From the NCBI RefSeq assembly GCF_028751545.1, contig NZ_CP071867.1, positions 620,001 to 684,000 on the forward strand: a stretch of 64,000 nucleotides of DNA, read 5' to 3'. The position numbers were made by a program, and so were the translations under genes. The notes under the pieces were generated by a model. It saw only the letters and a program-made list of their open reading frames with translations. It had not been told where the DNA came from and made no database searches. Source of the DNA: Gilliamella sp. B3022 (lineage in GTDB: Bacteria; Pseudomonadota; Gammaproteobacteria; Enterobacterales; Orbaceae). Positions 1-9,583 of this stretch are shown piece by piece; position 1 is the stretch's first letter, and every line of letters begins with the position of its first letter.

Positions 1-2
1 CA

Positions 3-122
3 TCAATAGCCATGGGCTTTATTTCATCAACGATTGTCAAAGATGTGGCTTATCATGGTGGTGATATTACCAATTTAGTGCCTACCCATGTCAAAATAGA
101 ATTGTTAAAACGACTAACTTAG
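3..122 (+). CDS. C-terminal end of an unidentified protein (cut by window edge)
   Basis: An open frame enters from the left edge and stops with TAG at 120-122, 17 bases before rlmD. The visible 39 residues end in ..[14 protein letters not shown]. The reading frame is open to the edge and codon use looks coding, but I do not recognise the family from so short a tail. In E. coli the neighbour of rlmD is barA; this tail does not look like BarA. Confidence 0.5.
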   Translation, partial: SIAMGFISSTIVKDVAYHGGDITNLVPTHVKIELLKRLT

Positions 123-139
123 ATTTTAAACTTACGATT

Positions 140-1468
140 ATGGTTAAATTTTACACACCAACCAAAAAAAAGCTTACCTCCCAAAAATTGACCGTTACTG
201 TTTCGTCACTTGATGCCTTTGGACAAGGTGTTGCTAGTCACAACGGCAAAACAATTTTTATTAAGTCAGCCTTACCTGATGAAACCGTTGATATTAAATT
301 AACAGAAGATAAAAAAAATTACGCGAAAGCGACGGTTATAAAATATTACAATCAAAGTAACGAACGGGTTAAACCTCAATGTGAATATTTTAAAAAATGT
401 GGTGGTTGCGAGCTCCAACACCTCTCATCACATTTACAACAACATGCCAAATATACGGCACTGATTAACTTATTACAAAAAGAAAGTGGACAGTCTTTAG
501 CAAATATTGTTAAAAATTCACCGCAAATAATTGCCGATCAACCTTACCATTATCGCCGACGAGCAAGATTGGCAATTCATCTTGTTAAAGGTGAATTATT
601 TATTGGATTTCGTCAGGCTGAATCAAGTCAAATAATCAATATTGAGCATTGTCCAATATTGGTTGAACAATTAGATTTATTACTTGCTCCATTACAACAT
701 TGTCTACGCAAAATTACCCAAAAAAAAGCGCTCGGTCACATTGAATTAATCGCCGTAGATAGTGGTGTGCTGATTGTATTAAGACACACATTACCAATGA
801 CACCACAAGATACCAAAATACTGAAACAATTTGCTGAAGATCATCAACTTACGCTCTATTTTTACGGAACAGAATTAGTCCACATTAGGGGGAACAAAGA
901 ACATTATTATTTAATCAATCAATTAAAGTTAACCTTTAGTCCACTTGATTTTATTCAAGTAAATAGCAAAATTAATAAAAAAATGATTAATCAAGCTTTG
1001 GAATGGTTAACATTAAAACCAACGGATAATGTATTAGATCTATTTTGTGGAATGGGTAATTTTTCATTGCCGATGTCAACATTATGTAAATCGGTTACTG
1101 GAATTGAAGGCATCCATACTCTGGTTGAAAAAGCCAAATTCAATGCTTTATTAAACAACAAAGAAATTTGTGCTAAAACACATTTTTTAGTTAATAATTT
1201 AGATGATCAACAGCAACTTTCGACATGGAGTCATGCTAAATTTGAAAAAGTATTATTAGATCCTGCTAGAGCAGGTGCTTACAATGCTACAGCAGAAATT
1301 GTGAAGATAGCACCAGAAAAGATTGTTTACATTTCGTGCAACCCTGCTACCCTAGCGAGAGACTGTAAGCAATTTATTGATAAAGGATATAAAATTGCTC
1401 AAGTTGCTATTTTGGATATGTTTCCGCAAACCAAGCACATTGAATCAATGTTGCTGTTAACAAAGTAG
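140..1468 (+). CDS. rlmD: 23S rRNA (uracil-1939-C5) methyltransferase RlmD
   Basis: Methylates U1939 of 23S rRNA using S-adenosylmethionine. An N-terminal TRAM RNA-binding domain (about residues 10-70) is followed by the four cysteines of the 4Fe-4S cluster (C81, C87, C90, C171). The Rossmann methyltransferase half has the SAM motif VLDLFCGMGNFS and the nucleophile motif SCNPATLARD (C400), with the conserved glutamate near the C terminus in HIESMLL (E435). The length, 442 aa, is normal for RumA/RlmD. The ATG at 140 is the first start in frame. relA follows after only 10 bases, so the two are probably co-transcribed. The RlmD rather than RlmC/TrmA assignment rests on the TRAM plus cluster pattern and on linkage to relA, as in E. 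coli. Confidence 0.95.
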   Translation: MVKFYTPTKKKLTSQKLTVTVSSLDAFGQGVASHNGKTIFIKSALPDETVDIKLTEDKKNYAKATVIKYYNQSNERVKPQCEYFKKCGGCELQHLSSHLQQHAKYTALINLLQKESGQSLANIVKNSPQIIADQPYHYRRRARLAIHLVKGELFIGFRQAESSQIINIEHCPILVEQLDLLLAPLQHCLRKITQKKALGHIELIAVDSGVLIVLRHTLPMTPQDTKILKQFAEDHQLTLYFYGTELVHIRGNKEHYYLINQLKLTFSPLDFIQVNSKINKKMINQALEWLTLKPTDNVLDLFCGMGNFSLPMSTLCKSVTGIEGIHTLVEKAKFNALLNNKEICAKTHFLVNNLDDQQQLSTWSHAKFEKVLLDPARAGAYNATAEIVKIAPEKIVYISCNPATLARDCKQFIDKGYKIAQVAILDMFPQTKHIESMLLLTK

Positions 1469-1478
1469 GATAGTAATT

Positions 1479-3737
1479 ATGGTATCAGTTAGAGGAGCCC
1501 ATCAACACAGTGAAGAGCATTATTCTCTTGCACAATTTGATATTGAAAGATGGACCAGTCAAGAATTATTATTAGTCAATCCAACCTCTTATAAAAAATT
1601 CAAAGAAGTTTGGGACTTTTGTTTTGAAAACAGTGCCGGTGCACCTGAACAGATCCACTGCTTCCAAAATGCGATTGAAATGGTCGAAATTTTATCGACG
1701 CTTAATATGGACATTAACAGTCTGTGTGCCGCGTTATTACTTCCTTTCGTTGACACCAAAATTATTCGTCGAGAAGATATTCCCGAAGATTTCGATCGCG
1801 AAATTTCAAATATTATTTCCAGCATAGTAAGAATGAAAGAAATTCGCCACTTACGAGCAATTCGTAACGGCAGTGCAACGACGGAACAAATTGATAGTAT
1901 TCGCCGCATGTTACTGGCAATGGTAAATGATTTTCGCAGTGTTGTAATTAAATTAGCAGAACGCATTACTTATTTACGCGATTTGATGTCTGCCCCGCAA
2001 GAAGAACAAGTTTTAGCCGCCAAAGAGTGCTTTAACATCTATGCACCCCTAGCTAACCGATTAGGCATTGGTCAATTAAAATGGGAACTGGAAGATTTTT
2101 GCTTCCGCTATTTATATCCTGATAAATATCGCCTTATCGCCAAAAAATTGCAAGAAAAGCGCTTAGATCGGGAATTATATATCAATCGATTTGTTAAGCA
2201 CCTACAAGATTTAATGAATCAAGATCACATACGTGCTGAAGTTTATGGACGCCCTAAACATATATACAGTATCTGGCGCAAAATGGAACGTAAACATCTG
2301 AAATTTGAAGAACTTTATGATATTCGTGCAGTTCGAATCATTTGTGATCGTATCGAAGATTGTTACAACGCTTTAGGTATTGTTCATAGTCATTACAAAC
2401 ATATTGCTAAAGAATTTGATGACTATGTTGCCAATCCAAAACCGAACGGTTATCAATCCATTCATACGGTCGTTTATGGACCGCAAGATAAAACGATCGA
2501 AATTCAAATCCGTACTGAACAAATGCACAATGACGCAGAACTAGGTATTGCTGCGCATTGGAAGTATAAAGAAGGCAGTACCGATAAAATGACTGCTTAT
2601 GATCAGCGAATTTCTTGGTTACGTAAACTGCTAACTTGGCAACAAGAAATGTCTGAAAGTGGTGAAATTCAAGAAGCCGTACGCAGCCAAATTTTTGATG
2701 ATCGAGTCTATGTTTTTACGCCTAAAGGGGATGTGGTTGATTTACCAGCCGGTTCGACTCCACTTGATTTCGCCTATCACATCCACAGTGATGTAGGACA
2801 CCGCTGTATTGGTGCAAAAGTAGGCGGACGCATTGTCCCTTTTACCTATAATTTAAAAATGGGCGATCAAGTTGAAGTCATTACCCAAAAACAACCCAAT
2901 CCAAGTCGCGATTGGTTAAATCCAAATACCGGATTTGTGAACAGTAGTCGTGCCAGAGCTAAAATTCAGGCCTGGTTTAAAAAACAAGATCGTGAAAAAA
3001 ACATCGCCTCGGGTGAACAAATCTTACACAATGAGCTAGAGCCATTAAACATTACTTTAAAAAGTGTCGAAAAAGTACTAATCAGTAAATACAATGCTCA
3101 CTCATTTGACGAAGTTCTTGCCGGTATTGGCAGTGGTGATATTAGAATTAATCAGTTAGTTAATTTTATTAATGCTCAATTTAATAAACCAACGGCAGAA
3201 GAGGAAGACGAAGCCGTATTAAAGCAAATTGCTCAAAAATCAAATACACAAACTAAAAATAACAACAAATCAGGCAATAAAAAAGGCAGTGAAATTATTA
3301 TAGAAGGTGTAGGAAATTTAATGTACACCATTGCTAATTGCTGTCGTCCTATCCCCGGTGATCCTATCGCTGGATTTGTCACTCAAGGACGGGGTATTTC
3401 AATCCATCGTGCTGATTGTGAACAGTTACTGGATCTAAAAAATCACGCTCCTGAACGCATCACTAACGCTGTTTGGAGTAACAATACGCACTCAGGCTAT
3501 ACCATGGTAATGCAAATCGTTGCTAACGATCGCAGCGGTTTATTAAGGGATATCACAACAATATTAGCTAACGAAAAAATACAGGTACTTGGACTTATAA
3601 GCCGTTCAGATATAAAGCAACAATTAGCAACCATTGAGGTAGACATGAAAATCTTTGATCAAGATTCATTAAATCGCATTCTTAATAAAATAAAACAACT
3701 ACCCGATGTGATTGAGGCCAAACGTTTTCAAGGCTAA
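1479..3737 (+). CDS. relA: GTP pyrophosphokinase RelA, (p)ppGpp synthetase
   Basis: Ribosome-associated alarmone synthetase of the stringent response, making pppGpp/ppGpp from ATP and GTP/GDP when uncharged tRNA is in the A site. Order of domains: a degenerate hydrolase region (the HD motif is replaced by a LPFVD-like sequence, as in monofunctional RelA, so no hydrolase is expected); synthetase domain with YGRPKHIYSIWRKM and the ANPKPNGYQSIHT signature; TGS domain starting VYVFTPKGDVVDLP; helical linker; zinc-finger/CC region (ANCCRPIPGDPI); C-terminal ACT/RRM domain. It has 752 aa against 744 in E. coli. A lysine/asparagine-rich insert around residues 585-607 looks like a lineage-specific linker. 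It follows rlmD by 10 bases and converges with folA. Confidence 0.97.
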   Translation: MVSVRGAHQHSEEHYSLAQFDIERWTSQELLLVNPTSYKKFKEVWDFCFENSAGAPEQIHCFQNAIEMVEILSTLNMDINSLCAALLLPFVDTKIIRREDIPEDFDREISNIISSIVRMKEIRHLRAIRNGSATTEQIDSIRRMLLAMVNDFRSVVIKLAERITYLRDLMSAPQEEQVLAAKECFNIYAPLANRLGIGQLKWELEDFCFRYLYPDKYRLIAKKLQEKRLDRELYINRFVKHLQDLMNQDHIRAEVYGRPKHIYSIWRKMERKHLKFEELYDIRAVRIICDRIEDCYNALGIVHSHYKHIAKEFDDYVANPKPNGYQSIHTVVYGPQDKTIEIQIRTEQMHNDAELGIAAHWKYKEGSTDKMTAYDQRISWLRKLLTWQQEMSESGEIQEAVRSQIFDDRVYVFTPKGDVVDLPAGSTPLDFAYHIHSDVGHRCIGAKVGGRIVPFTYNLKMGDQVEVITQKQPNPSRDWLNPNTGFVNSSRARAKIQAWFKKQDREKNIASGEQILHNELEPLNITLKSVEKVLISKYNAHSFDEVLAGIGSGDIRINQLVNFINAQFNKPTAEEEDEAVLKQIAQKSNTQTKNNNKSGNKKGSEIIIEGVGNLMYTIANCCRPIPGDPIAGFVTQGRGISIHRADCEQLLDLKNHAPERITNAVWSNNTHSGYTMVMQIVANDRSGLLRDITTILANEKIQVLGLISRSDIKQQLATIEVDMKIFDQDSLNRILNKIKQLPDVIEAKRFQG

Positions 3738-3741
3738 TTTA

Positions 3742-3775
3742 GCATAAGATCGCCACATTTAAGTGGCGATTATGC
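3742..3775. terminator. Hairpin between convergent relA and folA
   Basis: An inverted repeat with arms ATCGCCAC/GTGGCGAT around the loop ATTTAA, extended by GCATA/TATGC beyond a small bulge. It lies 5 bases after the relA stop and 9 bases before the folA stop on the other strand, the usual place for a bidirectional terminator. There is no clear T-run on either side, so intrinsic termination is plausible but not certain. Confidence 0.6.
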
Positions 3776-3783
3776 ACAAAAGG

Positions 3784-4284
3784 TTATTTACGTTCTAAAA
3801 TTTCAAATTGATATGGATAGCTATTTTGCTCATCGGCTTGATGATCTTGTTGATAAATCACCTGCCATTGCTCAGGTAAATAATCGGGAAAATAGGTATC
3901 TCCTTGAAGATCGGCATCGATGTGCGTTAAATACAGCCGATTAATTAAAGGTAAAACCTGCTGATAAATATTTCCACCACCAATGACAAAAGCTTCTTCT
4001 ACGTGCTGTGCTTGCACGAGTGATAAAGCTGCCTCGATCGATTGCACCCAACTTATATTTGGGTTGGCATTAAGGTCACTGACAGCTTGCCGTGAAACAA
4101 TAATATTATGACGATTGGGAAGCGGTCTACCAATCGATTCAAACGTTTTTCTCCCCATAATCACAGGTTTATGGAGTGTATTTTTTTTGAACCATGCCAA
4201 ATCAGCGGGTAAATGCCAAGGCATTTGATTATTTTGGCCAATAACACGATGATGTGCCATAGCAACGATAACACTTAAAATCAT
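3784..4284 (-). CDS. folA: Dihydrofolate reductase
   Basis: NADPH-dependent reduction of dihydrofolate to tetrahydrofolate. Family landmarks are visible: MILSVIVAMAHHRVIG at the N terminus, the MPWHLPADLAWFK segment with the catalytic acidic residue (Asp after PA), VIMGRKTFESIGRPLPNR for cofactor binding, FVIGGGNIYQQ and a C-terminal YTFPDY-like segment (GDTYFPDY). The length of 166 aa is standard. It lies 5 bases downstream of the glycosyltransferase-like gene on the same strand, so the two form a small operon. Confidence 0.96.
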   Translation of the reverse strand: MILSVIVAMAHHRVIGQNNQMPWHLPADLAWFKKNTLHKPVIMGRKTFESIGRPLPNRHNIIVSRQAVSDLNANPNISWVQSIEAALSLVQAQHVEEAFVIGGGNIYQQVLPLINRLYLTHIDADLQGDTYFPDYLPEQWQVIYQQDHQADEQNSYPYQFEILERK

Positions 4285-4289
4285 ACTAA

Positions 4290-5354
4290 TTACACGTATC
4301 CTAAAGATTTAATTCGTTGATTTACATTTTCTGGAAAAATGGTTTCACTCCACAACCTTCGGCTTAAAGAAAGTAAAGGCTCTGTCTGTCCGGAAACTAT
4401 CCAATTTGCTAATTCGGTTGCTACATCAGGATAGATTGTTGGTTTAGGAGAAGGTAAGCTCAACCAATATTTAAGTTTGATACAATTTAAACTCTCCATA
4501 ACAGTTGCCATATCTAACGTATGCAAACAACGTGCATTATAGATTTGCTCAAATTGTCCTGATACAGGCTTAGTCAAAATCTTTTTACCTAATACTAACG
4601 CTTCTGAAATTAGGGCAAAACCAGTATTAGTAATAATACCGGAACAACTGACTAAAGCAGCGGTAAAATTATCACGACCAAGTGGTTGAAAAATAATATT
4701 GCTTTGTTGTGACAGTTGCTTTATATCCGGATGAAAACAGATAAATTGATGATCCGGAAACTGTTTCAACATTAACGTAATTTCGTCTAATGCTTCAAAA
4801 GGCAAATAAACAATAATATTTCCATCTTCAGTTGGTGCAACGTTAAAGGAGTCAATCATTGGTGGAATCAATTTATGCCCAAAATGAAACCAATGTAGGC
4901 CAATGGGTTTAGTGACAGGCGCATAATACTTCATAATTACATTCGCTATCATCCCATATTCTTTAGGCTTAAGATATTGGCATACAGCCTGATTACTGAT
5001 ACCTAAACAGTCCCGATGCTGATAATGTGCAGCCCAAGCACTAACTGGCTCAAAATCGCTAATAATACAATCATATTTTGACAAATCGAGTTCACGAACA
5101 TCTTTAACCAGGCGAAAGGCTCGAATTCGCTGAACGGTTTTACGAAAATTGATTTTGCCATTTAGTGTCGCAAATGACACACCACGATAGGTTTTATAAT
5201 TACCAAAAGCTTGCATATCAAAATAGTCTTTAGGATTACGGCCACTGAAGATATAGTCAACATCAGCACCAGCTATTTTAAGAGCTTTGGCTAATGTTCT
5301 ACAACGACTGACATGGCCATTTCCTGTTCCTTGAACACCAAAGAGAATTTTCAT
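4290..5354 (-). CDS. MJ1255/VC2487-family glycosyltransferase-like protein
   Basis: The N terminus MKILFGVQGTGNGHVSRC is the GT-B-type glycine-rich opening of the MJ1255/VC2487 family, and the C-terminal half holds the GIITNTGFALISEALVLGKK segment that in GT-B enzymes contacts the nucleotide-sugar donor. Length is 354 aa; no signal peptide or membrane helix is seen. It probably transfers a sugar to a cell-envelope or small-molecule acceptor, but substrate and acceptor are unknown. First gene of a pair with folA (5-base gap). Confidence 0.75.
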   Translation of the reverse strand: MKILFGVQGTGNGHVSRCRTLAKALKIAGADVDYIFSGRNPKDYFDMQAFGNYKTYRGVSFATLNGKINFRKTVQRIRAFRLVKDVRELDLSKYDCIISDFEPVSAWAAHYQHRDCLGISNQAVCQYLKPKEYGMIANVIMKYYAPVTKPIGLHWFHFGHKLIPPMIDSFNVAPTEDGNIIVYLPFEALDEITLMLKQFPDHQFICFHPDIKQLSQQSNIIFQPLGRDNFTAALVSCSGIITNTGFALISEALVLGKKILTKPVSGQFEQIYNARCLHTLDMATVMESLNCIKLKYWLSLPSPKPTIYPDVATELANWIVSGQTEPLLSLSRRLWSETIFPENVNQRIKSLGYV

Positions 5355-5849
5355 ATCAATATTATTCGATAGTTGTTATTAGCAAATATAATACCAGAAC
5401 ACTCAATTATTAGCTCCATTATTTTAAGCAAATAAACTCGATATTGATAACAAACATTGATTCACATCAACTTTGATTGCAAACCATAAAATGAAGTTAA
5501 ACAATTTATCTATCAATCAAAACATTGTTGAACATTTAACGTTTAATGTTATGAGTGAATTTTATCCAAATTCACTCATGGTAATTCAATCTTACAAACA
5601 GCAAAAAATTTTTAAATCACGTTTTCCTTCTGTCGTTAACTTTCAATAATAAATTAAAACATCGATATAAAACAATACAATAAATAAAATAATTATTACA
5701 GAATCTTATTTATTTCAGTAATGAAATAAAGATTGCATTATTCAAAAAAACATCGTATGTTATTTCGCGTATATTGATTGTCATTATTATGAATTATTTG
5801 GTTTAAATTAATCAACAAACCATAACGATCTAAATTAAAGGAATGCATT
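5355..5849. other. Intergenic region, glycosyltransferase / vgrG (divergent)
   Basis: 495 bases, very AT-rich, no supportable gene. It must hold the promoters for both divergent genes. A perfect long hairpin (separate entry) is its main structure. vgrG is preceded by AAAGGA seven bases before its ATG. Confidence 0.6.
5551..5579. repeat. Perfect 12-bp inverted repeat, 5-base loop
   Basis: The arms ATGAGTGAATTT and AAATTCACTCAT are exactly complementary around the loop TATCC. It lies between two divergent genes, about 270 bases before vgrG and 200 before the glycosyltransferase gene, with no T-run. It could be an operator, the end of a short unseen transcript, or a boundary of the T6SS insertion. 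The sequence does not decide. Confidence 0.6.
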
Positions 5850-8381
5850 ATGAATTCTATGGAGTCAATCGTTAACAATATTTCATCGTTCATAAATAAC
5901 TCGTCACTTAATAACTATTCGCTCAACATTGAAGGTTTAAATAACGAGTTAACCTTACCTTCTATTGAATCCATTAAGGGCAATGAAGCGTTAAATATAC
6001 CTTGGCATTACAACATTATCTTCACATGCCCAAATAAGCATATTGAGATTGATTCAGTACTTAGCCAACATGCTTCTTTAACTTTACAGACTCACAATTT
6101 AGCCAATACCTTAACACATCTTACTTCTTATAATCTAAATCAAAAACCAAAAACGCTTCATGGCATTATTACTCAATTCAGCCTGTTATCTATTAATAAA
6201 GATGAAGCTCGCTATCAGGTGACACTTGAACCACGCTTAGCATTGCTGGCAAATAGCTATCACTGCGCAATTTATCAAAATCAAAGTGTTGTTGCTGTGG
6301 TAGAAGAAGTCCTGCGTAACCATCATTTTATTGGTATTGATTACCGATTTGAACTTAAAGAAACTTATCCCGAAAGGGAGTTTATTACTCAATGGCAAGA
6401 AAGTGATCTCACTTTTATACAACGATTGCTTGCAGATGTTGGGATCTGGTTCCGTTTTGAAACGCATCCTGAGCATTATTGTGATGTGATGGTAATAAGT
6501 GATGATCAACAAGGATTTGCAGACGGTGGCACCATTTCACTCAAAACACCAAGTGGAATGCATGATGATCATCAAAACAGTGTCTGGGATTTACAATTCA
6601 CCAGCCACACCAAGCCCCAAAATGTCATTGTTAACGACTATAACTATCGCTCAGCTGACAGTGATCTTAATACTCAAATCAATACCCAACCTAAAGATAT
6701 CACCACCCGTGGTGATGACTATCATTATGAAGAGCATTACAAATTGCGGGGAGACGAACGCACCATTGAAAGTGGTCAATGGTATGCACAAATTCGCCAT
6801 CAGCAGTATATCAGTGGCAAACTTATTATTTCTGGCAAATGCAATGACTACAATCTTGCTCCCGGTCAACATATTATCATACCTCAATGTCCAATTAATG
6901 ATATCCATAATGGTATTATTATTCTCTCGACACAAAATTATGGAGACAGAACTTATCCTTATCAAACCCATTTTACTGCCATTGCCTATGATGAGCTTAA
7001 ACCTTATCGCCCTACGCCCTTACCATGGCCACAAGTTAGTGGTACGTTACCAGCCAAAGTAACCAGTCCTGATAACGATACATACGCCTACATTGATATT
7101 CAAGGACGCTATCGAGTCAAATTCAATTTTGATTTAAAAAATTGGAAAAACGGTTACGAAAGCTTATGGGTCCGGCTTGCTAAACCTTATGCCGGTGAAA
7201 CTTATGGTTTTCACTTTCCATTAATTGATTCAACCGCAGTAGCCATAGCCTTTACGAATGGTAATCCTGATAGACCCTATATTGCTCATGCTATGCACGA
7301 TAGTATGCATCCCGATCACATCGCGACGGCCAATAAGCATCGAAATGTGATTCGTACCCCAGCTAACAATAAACTAAGAATGGATGATAAACGTGGGCAA
7401 GAACATATCAAACTCTCTACCGAATATGGCAAAACTCAACTTAACTTAGGTCATCTGGTTGATGGGGAAAAAAATCAGCGTGGTGAAGGTTTTGAATTAC
7501 GTACTGATGAATGGGGAGCGATACGTGCAGGTAAAGGCGTATTTATCACTGCTGACGAACAATCTAAAGCGCAGAATATACAACTTAATATGCAAGAAGC
7601 CAAAGAACAACTTGAAAAAACCGTTAATATGGTCTCGGCATTACAAAGTGCCGCCAAACAAGCTGAAGCTGAATTAGCCGACTTAGAAAGTCAAAAAAAA
7701 CTGTTCACCCAATCGCTGGCAGAATTAAAACAGGCGTCCATTTTATTATCATCACCTAAAGGAATTGCCCAAGTCACACCAGACAACATTCAATTAGCGG
7801 CAGGTAAAAATATTATGTTCGCCAGTCATCAACACACCGATATTAATGTATTAAGAAAATTTACCGTGGCAGCAGGCGAAATCATCAGTTTATTTTCACA
7901 AAAATTGGGGATTAAATTGCTGGCCTCTCATGGCAAAGTGGATATTCAGGCGCAGAGTGATGAAATGTCACTCACTGCACAAAAAGACCTGACAATGGTA
8001 AGTCAACAAGGGCGAACAATTATTTCGGCTAAAAAAGAACTTATTTTAACTTGTGGTGGTGCTTACATTCGTCTTGCTGATGGTTCAATTGACATAGCTG
8101 CACCAGATAATGTCATTTGTCGGGCAGCGACATGGCAAAAAACTGGTCCAGATAGTTTAAGTCAAATGTCGAATGAACAAAAAACAAGTAATTATTCTTT
8201 TAAATCCCGACTGCTTTGGCAACATGATGGCACTCCAGTCAAAAACCGAAAAGTAAGAATTATTCGTGCAGACAACAGTGAGATCAATACGATAACTGAC
8301 GAAAACGGCAAACTACCCGAACAGTTTGGCCAATTTATAGAACCAATTACCGTGGTAATAGAACCTGAAAACAAAATTTAA
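5850..8381 (+). CDS. vgrG: Type VI secretion system tip protein VgrG
   Basis: Trimeric spike protein that sits on the Hcp tube and carries effectors out of the cell. The first about 380 residues are the gp27-like part; then comes the OB-fold/gp5-like region (GRYRVKFNFDLKNWKNGYESLWVRLAKPYAGETYG, quoted only in outline: key words RYRVKF and WVRLAKPYAG). A beta-helix needle and a DUF2345-type tail with a coiled-coil stretch (about residues 570-635) follow. The last about 60 residues (LLWQHDGTPVKNRKVRI..) look like a small beta-sandwich, transthyretin-like cap, possibly the effector docking site. 843 aa is long for a bare VgrG. No other T6SS structural gene is in the window, so this is an orphan vgrG cassette; it heads the accessory/effector/immunity genes downstream. 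Confidence 0.93.
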   Translation: MNSMESIVNNISSFINNSSLNNYSLNIEGLNNELTLPSIESIKGNEALNIPWHYNIIFTCPNKHIEIDSVLSQHASLTLQTHNLANTLTHLTSYNLNQKPKTLHGIITQFSLLSINKDEARYQVTLEPRLALLANSYHCAIYQNQSVVAVVEEVLRNHHFIGIDYRFELKETYPEREFITQWQESDLTFIQRLLADVGIWFRFETHPEHYCDVMVISDDQQGFADGGTISLKTPSGMHDDHQNSVWDLQFTSHTKPQNVIVNDYNYRSADSDLNTQINTQPKDITTRGDDYHYEEHYKLRGDERTIESGQWYAQIRHQQYISGKLIISGKCNDYNLAPGQHIIIPQCPINDIHNGIIILSTQNYGDRTYPYQTHFTAIAYDELKPYRPTPLPWPQVSGTLPAKVTSPDNDTYAYIDIQGRYRVKFNFDLKNWKNGYESLWVRLAKPYAGETYGFHFPLIDSTAVAIAFTNGNPDRPYIAHAMHDSMHPDHIATANKHRNVIRTPANNKLRMDDKRGQEHIKLSTEYGKTQLNLGHLVDGEKNQRGEGFELRTDEWGAIRAGKGVFITADEQSKAQNIQLNMQEAKEQLEKTVNMVSALQSAAKQAEAELADLESQKKLFTQSLAELKQASILLSSPKGIAQVTPDNIQLAAGKNIMFASHQHTDINVLRKFTVAAGEIISLFSQKLGIKLLASHGKVDIQAQSDEMSLTAQKDLTMVSQQGRTIISAKKELILTCGGAYIRLADGSIDIAAPDNVICRAATWQKTGPDSLSQMSNEQKTSNYSFKSRLLWQHDGTPVKNRKVRIIRADNSEINTITDENGKLPEQFGQFIEPITVVIEPENKI

Positions 8382-8439
8382 CAGGTCAATGATTACCAAT
8401 AATTATTGTAAAAAATTATTAACAAAAGGGAGCTGATTT

Positions 8440-9564
8440 ATGGGATGGAATATTCCTAGGCCATTAGAGCACGAACCTATCAAAAAAATCTCCTATTTAT
8501 TATGGGGATTAAGCTTTTTATTGCTTGTACTGATTAGTTTCATAGTGACCTTATTTATCTATGACGGCGATGATTCCCTGTTATTTTGTTTTTTTGCATT
8601 CATATTACCAATGATTCTATGGTTTATAGCATTAGCAATTAAGGTATCCAACCTATATTCGGATGATGTTTATAACAACGAAATCACCAAACAAAACCTA
8701 GAATCAACCAAACTTTGGCAAAATTGGAGCAAAACACAGCTTCCCATTTTTGCAAGTCACGTTATTTGTGCCGAACCCAATGGAGTGCAGGCATTAACAG
8801 GTGAACTAACCAAAATACCACTCTACCCACTAAAAGCACGACCACTATTTAATGCGACTGCCTCAACTAAATCTTTTTGGTTTCTGGATGAAGTAAAGCA
8901 AAATCTGGAACAGCAATGCCCTTATTATCGTAAATATTTAAGCCATATCTATATACCTAACGCACTAATGGAAGATGAAGATCTGCTAAACGCCATTTTT
9001 AATCGTTGGGATTTGCGTGCAGAACCTATTATGGACTATAACATTTGGATTTCAGAATTATATCAACATATTGATGATATCGAATTATCACTCATCTTAA
9101 CGTGTCAATACAGTGATACCAACTACCGCAATCACAGTAAATTCATTAGTGCACTACTCATTGGAGGAACATCATTGATTGACAGCCAAATACAAACGGC
9201 TCAATCGTGGTTAGGGCGTTTAATGATTTCAGAGCATGATTTATCGGCTGATTTGCAACAGCTATTTACTTATACTCAGTTTTCACCTGAAAACATTAAC
9301 GATATTTGGCTATCAGGATTAAATAAAAATCATCGAATACAGTTAGCCCTTGCCACAAATCAATTAGCAATGGGTGAAGATAACCAACAACTACTGCACG
9401 ATATTGATATGACCTTTGCTAAACCAAGCAAATTAACTCAATATTTTACTTTAACATTAGCAAGTGAACGTGTAAGAACGCATTTACGCGATCAATTAAC
9501 CCTCATTGAATACCAAGGTACTGTCTATTTGCAATTAATCACCCATCAAAAATTGGTGTCATGA
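8440..9564 (+). CDS. Two-TM protein between vgrG and lipase effector (putative T6SS accessory)
   Basis: Family not recognised with certainty. Two strongly hydrophobic helices at about residues 18-41 and 47-68, then about 300 soluble residues rich in Leu/Gln with segments such as EPNGVQALTGELTKIPLYPLKARPLF. A good ribosome site (AAGGGAGCTG) precedes the ATG. It starts 58 bases after vgrG and ends 19 bases before the effector gene, in one apparent transcription unit. Genes in this slot of vgrG-lipase cassettes often encode effector-loading adaptors (Tla3/DUF2875-type proteins are one example), so an adaptor or chaperone role is inferred from position only. Confidence 0.6.
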   Translation: MGWNIPRPLEHEPIKKISYLLWGLSFLLLVLISFIVTLFIYDGDDSLLFCFFAFILPMILWFIALAIKVSNLYSDDVYNNEITKQNLESTKLWQNWSKTQLPIFASHVICAEPNGVQALTGELTKIPLYPLKARPLFNATASTKSFWFLDEVKQNLEQQCPYYRKYLSHIYIPNALMEDEDLLNAIFNRWDLRAEPIMDYNIWISELYQHIDDIELSLILTCQYSDTNYRNHSKFISALLIGGTSLIDSQIQTAQSWLGRLMISEHDLSADLQQLFTYTQFSPENINDIWLSGLNKNHRIQLALATNQLAMGEDNQQLLHDIDMTFAKPSKLTQYFTLTLASERVRTHLRDQLTLIEYQGTVYLQLITHQKLVS

Positions 9565-9583
9565 TAATAAGGATAAAGAGCAC

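Noticed and set aside
6499-7062. Long alternative frame inside vgrG
   Set aside because: Frame shadow of a strong VgrG coding sequence; no motif or start signal.
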